From the NCBI GenBank assembly GCA_947478655.1, contig CANJWU010000042.1, positions 1-8,059 of the forward strand: 8,059 nucleotides of DNA, in the 5' to 3' direction. Below are positions 7,050 to 8,059 of this stretch, one piece after another. Position 1 is the stretch's first letter. Each line of letters begins with the position of its first letter. The translations under genes and the position numbers were made by a program. Below the pieces are notes generated by a model. The model saw only the letters and a program-made list of their open reading frames with translations, was not told where the DNA came from and made no database searches. The DNA comes from Sphingobacteriales bacterium. Lineage in GTDB: Bacteria > Bacteroidota > Bacteroidia > Sphingobacteriales > Sphingobacteriaceae.

Positions 7050-8059
7050 TGAATAAAATTACTTTTCGAAATACAATTATACTCATTTCTATTGTTTTGT
7101 TAGCAAGTAGCTGCAGCAGTACGCGTAATTTTAGCGAGGGCCAAAGCTTATTAAAGAACTATCAAATTAAAGGGGTTGATGCTAATTTAAAAGAGAAAAT
7201 CACCCCATTTATTCGTCAAAAGCCAAATAGAAAGCTATTTGGCATCAGTAAAGTGAGATTACAACTCCAGCTACTTTTTGATCGAAAAAAGCCAACTAAA
7301 CTAAGTAATTGGATTATCAATAATTTAGCAGAGCCCCCTGTAATTTACGATAGCACACTGTCTCGCATTTCTGTGATTCAAATTCAACAATTATTAATGA
7401 ACAATGGTTACTTTTTAGCAAAAGTAAAATATGAAGATACGACTCGACATAAAAAAACCAAGGTAACCTATCACATTGAACCCAATCAAGCCTATCACAT
7501 TAGAAATATTCAATATACTATTAAAGATAGTATTGTTCAATCTATTTATTTTTACAAATTAAACGAATCACTTTTACAAATCGGAATGCAATTCGACCAA
7601 ACTGCATTAGCCAACGAAAGAGATAGAATTACTAAATATTTAAGAAACTTTGGCTATTATTATTTCAACAGAGAATACATACATTTCGATATTGATACTG
7701 CTTTAAAATCGCATCAATTAGATATTAATGTAATTATTGAAAATCCAGAAAAAGCCAATAAACATGAGTCTTTCAAGCTTAAAAATATCGAAACAACCAT
7801 CATTTCGGATAATATAAAAACTGGTTTATTAAGCGATACCATTGAATTGAATAATGTTAAATTTATTCATACTAAAAATAAAATACAAGCCAAAATTTTG
7901 CGCAGGATGTTATTTTTAGAACGCGGAAAAAAATTCAATGAAGATGACCTACTACTTTCTTACAACCGTTTAGGAGATTTAGGTATTTTTAAATATATCA
8001 ATATTGATTTCGAAAAAGACAGCATCGATAGCACGCAGTTAAATGCTTCGGTACAATTA
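7049..8059 (+). CDS. tamL: TamA/BamA-family outer-membrane lipoprotein (TamL type), N-terminal part, runs off right edge
   Basis: The frame is open from 7031 to the window end with no ATG near its beginning; an in-frame TGA lies at 7028-7030. TTG at 7049 gives the best lipoprotein signal: MNKITFRNT, a hydrophobic core, and lipobox ASSC with Cys22. GTG 7034 and TTG 7040 are alternatives that lengthen the n-region. After the Cys come STRNFSEGQSLLKNYQIKG and IRQKPNRKLFGISK, a signature I associate with the lipidated Bacteroidota TamA-like proteins, then POTRA-like beta-alpha-alpha-beta units (LMNNGYFLAKVKYED; RNIQYTIKDS with LRNFGYYYFNREYI; KLKNIETTI with YNRLGDLGIFKYINIDF). The first 337 residues are present; the Omp85 barrel should follow outside, as family members run to about 750-850 residues. 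The role is insertion of outer-membrane proteins, probably with a TamB partner. A TTG at 7005-7007, 19 bp before CTGATTTG at 7027-7034, is a poor promoter candidate. Confidence 0.85.
   Translation, partial: MNKITFRNTIILISIVLLASSCSSTRNFSEGQSLLKNYQIKGVDANLKEKITPFIRQKPNRKLFGISKVRLQLQLLFDRKKPTKLSNWIINNLAEPPVIYDSTLSRISVIQIQQLLMNNGYFLAKVKYEDTTRHKKTKVTYHIEPNQAYHIRNIQYTIKDSIVQSIYFYKLNESLLQIGMQFDQTALANERDRITKYLRNFGYYYFNREYIHFDIDTALKSHQLDINVIIENPEKANKHESFKLKNIETTIISDNIKTGLLSDTIELNNVKFIHTKNKIQAKILRRMLFLERGKKFNEDDLLLSYNRLGDLGIFKYINIDFEKDSIDSTQLNASVQL

Noticed and set aside
1..8059. Mobile element, CRISPR array, defence island or phage remnant
   Set aside because: No transposase or integrase motifs, regularly spaced long repeats, terminal inverted repeats or tRNA-adjacent integration signs were seen. 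The tRNA-Cys is intact with no duplicated 3' end in the window.

Overview
The window comes from a member of the Bacteroidota, possibly the Chitinophagia/Sphingobacteriia side. The evidence is AT-rich DNA, ribosome-binding regions that are A-rich with no Shine-Dalgarno pattern, promoter-like elements of the Bacteroidota type (TTG, about 19 bp, TAnnTTTG), and several protein families in their Bacteroidota form: stand-alone MnmD, quinone-dependent PyrD, and a lipidated TamA-like protein. It reads as chromosomal housekeeping DNA. I see no integrase, transposase, phage gene, toxin-antitoxin pair, CRISPR array or defence system.

Layout. (1) 1-1517, minus strand: the first ~505 residues of valyl-tRNA synthetase; the gene runs off the left edge. 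(2) 1518-1703: a 186-bp divergent promoter region with a small cluster of GCATTT/AAATGC repeats. (3) 1704-2291, plus: an LpoB-like lipoprotein, closed by a strong intrinsic terminator at 2301-2337. (4) 2379-5908, plus: a compact four-gene run of COG3014-type TPR lipoprotein, exported rhodanese, mnmD (tRNA wobble-uridine methyltransferase) and pyrD (pyrimidine synthesis), with spacings of +18, 0 and -1 nt. (5) 5907-6251, minus: tRNA-Cys(GCA) and a 46-residue basic protein gene, apparently one unit with a good promoter in front and a terminator behind that lies between it and the convergent pyrD. (6) 6276-7049, minus: a SpoU/TrmH-family RNA 2'-O-methyltransferase. (7) 7049 to the right edge, plus: the N-terminal, POTRA-bearing part of a TamA/BamA-family outer-membrane lipoprotein (TamL type), divergent from the methyltransferase with no intergenic gap.

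Two themes recur. One is translation and RNA modification: ValRS, MnmD, the SpoU methyltransferase, tRNA-Cys and possibly the small basic protein. The other is the cell envelope: the LpoB-like lipoprotein, the COG3014 lipoprotein, the secreted rhodanese and TamL. Two of the three lipoproteins (2379 and 7049) have no usable ATG and seem to start at TTG, which an automatic caller would easily miss or misplace. I found no clearly new system. The points most worth a second look are the tRNA-Cys/small-protein unit, the terminator between the two lipoprotein genes, and the gapless divergent start at 7049.
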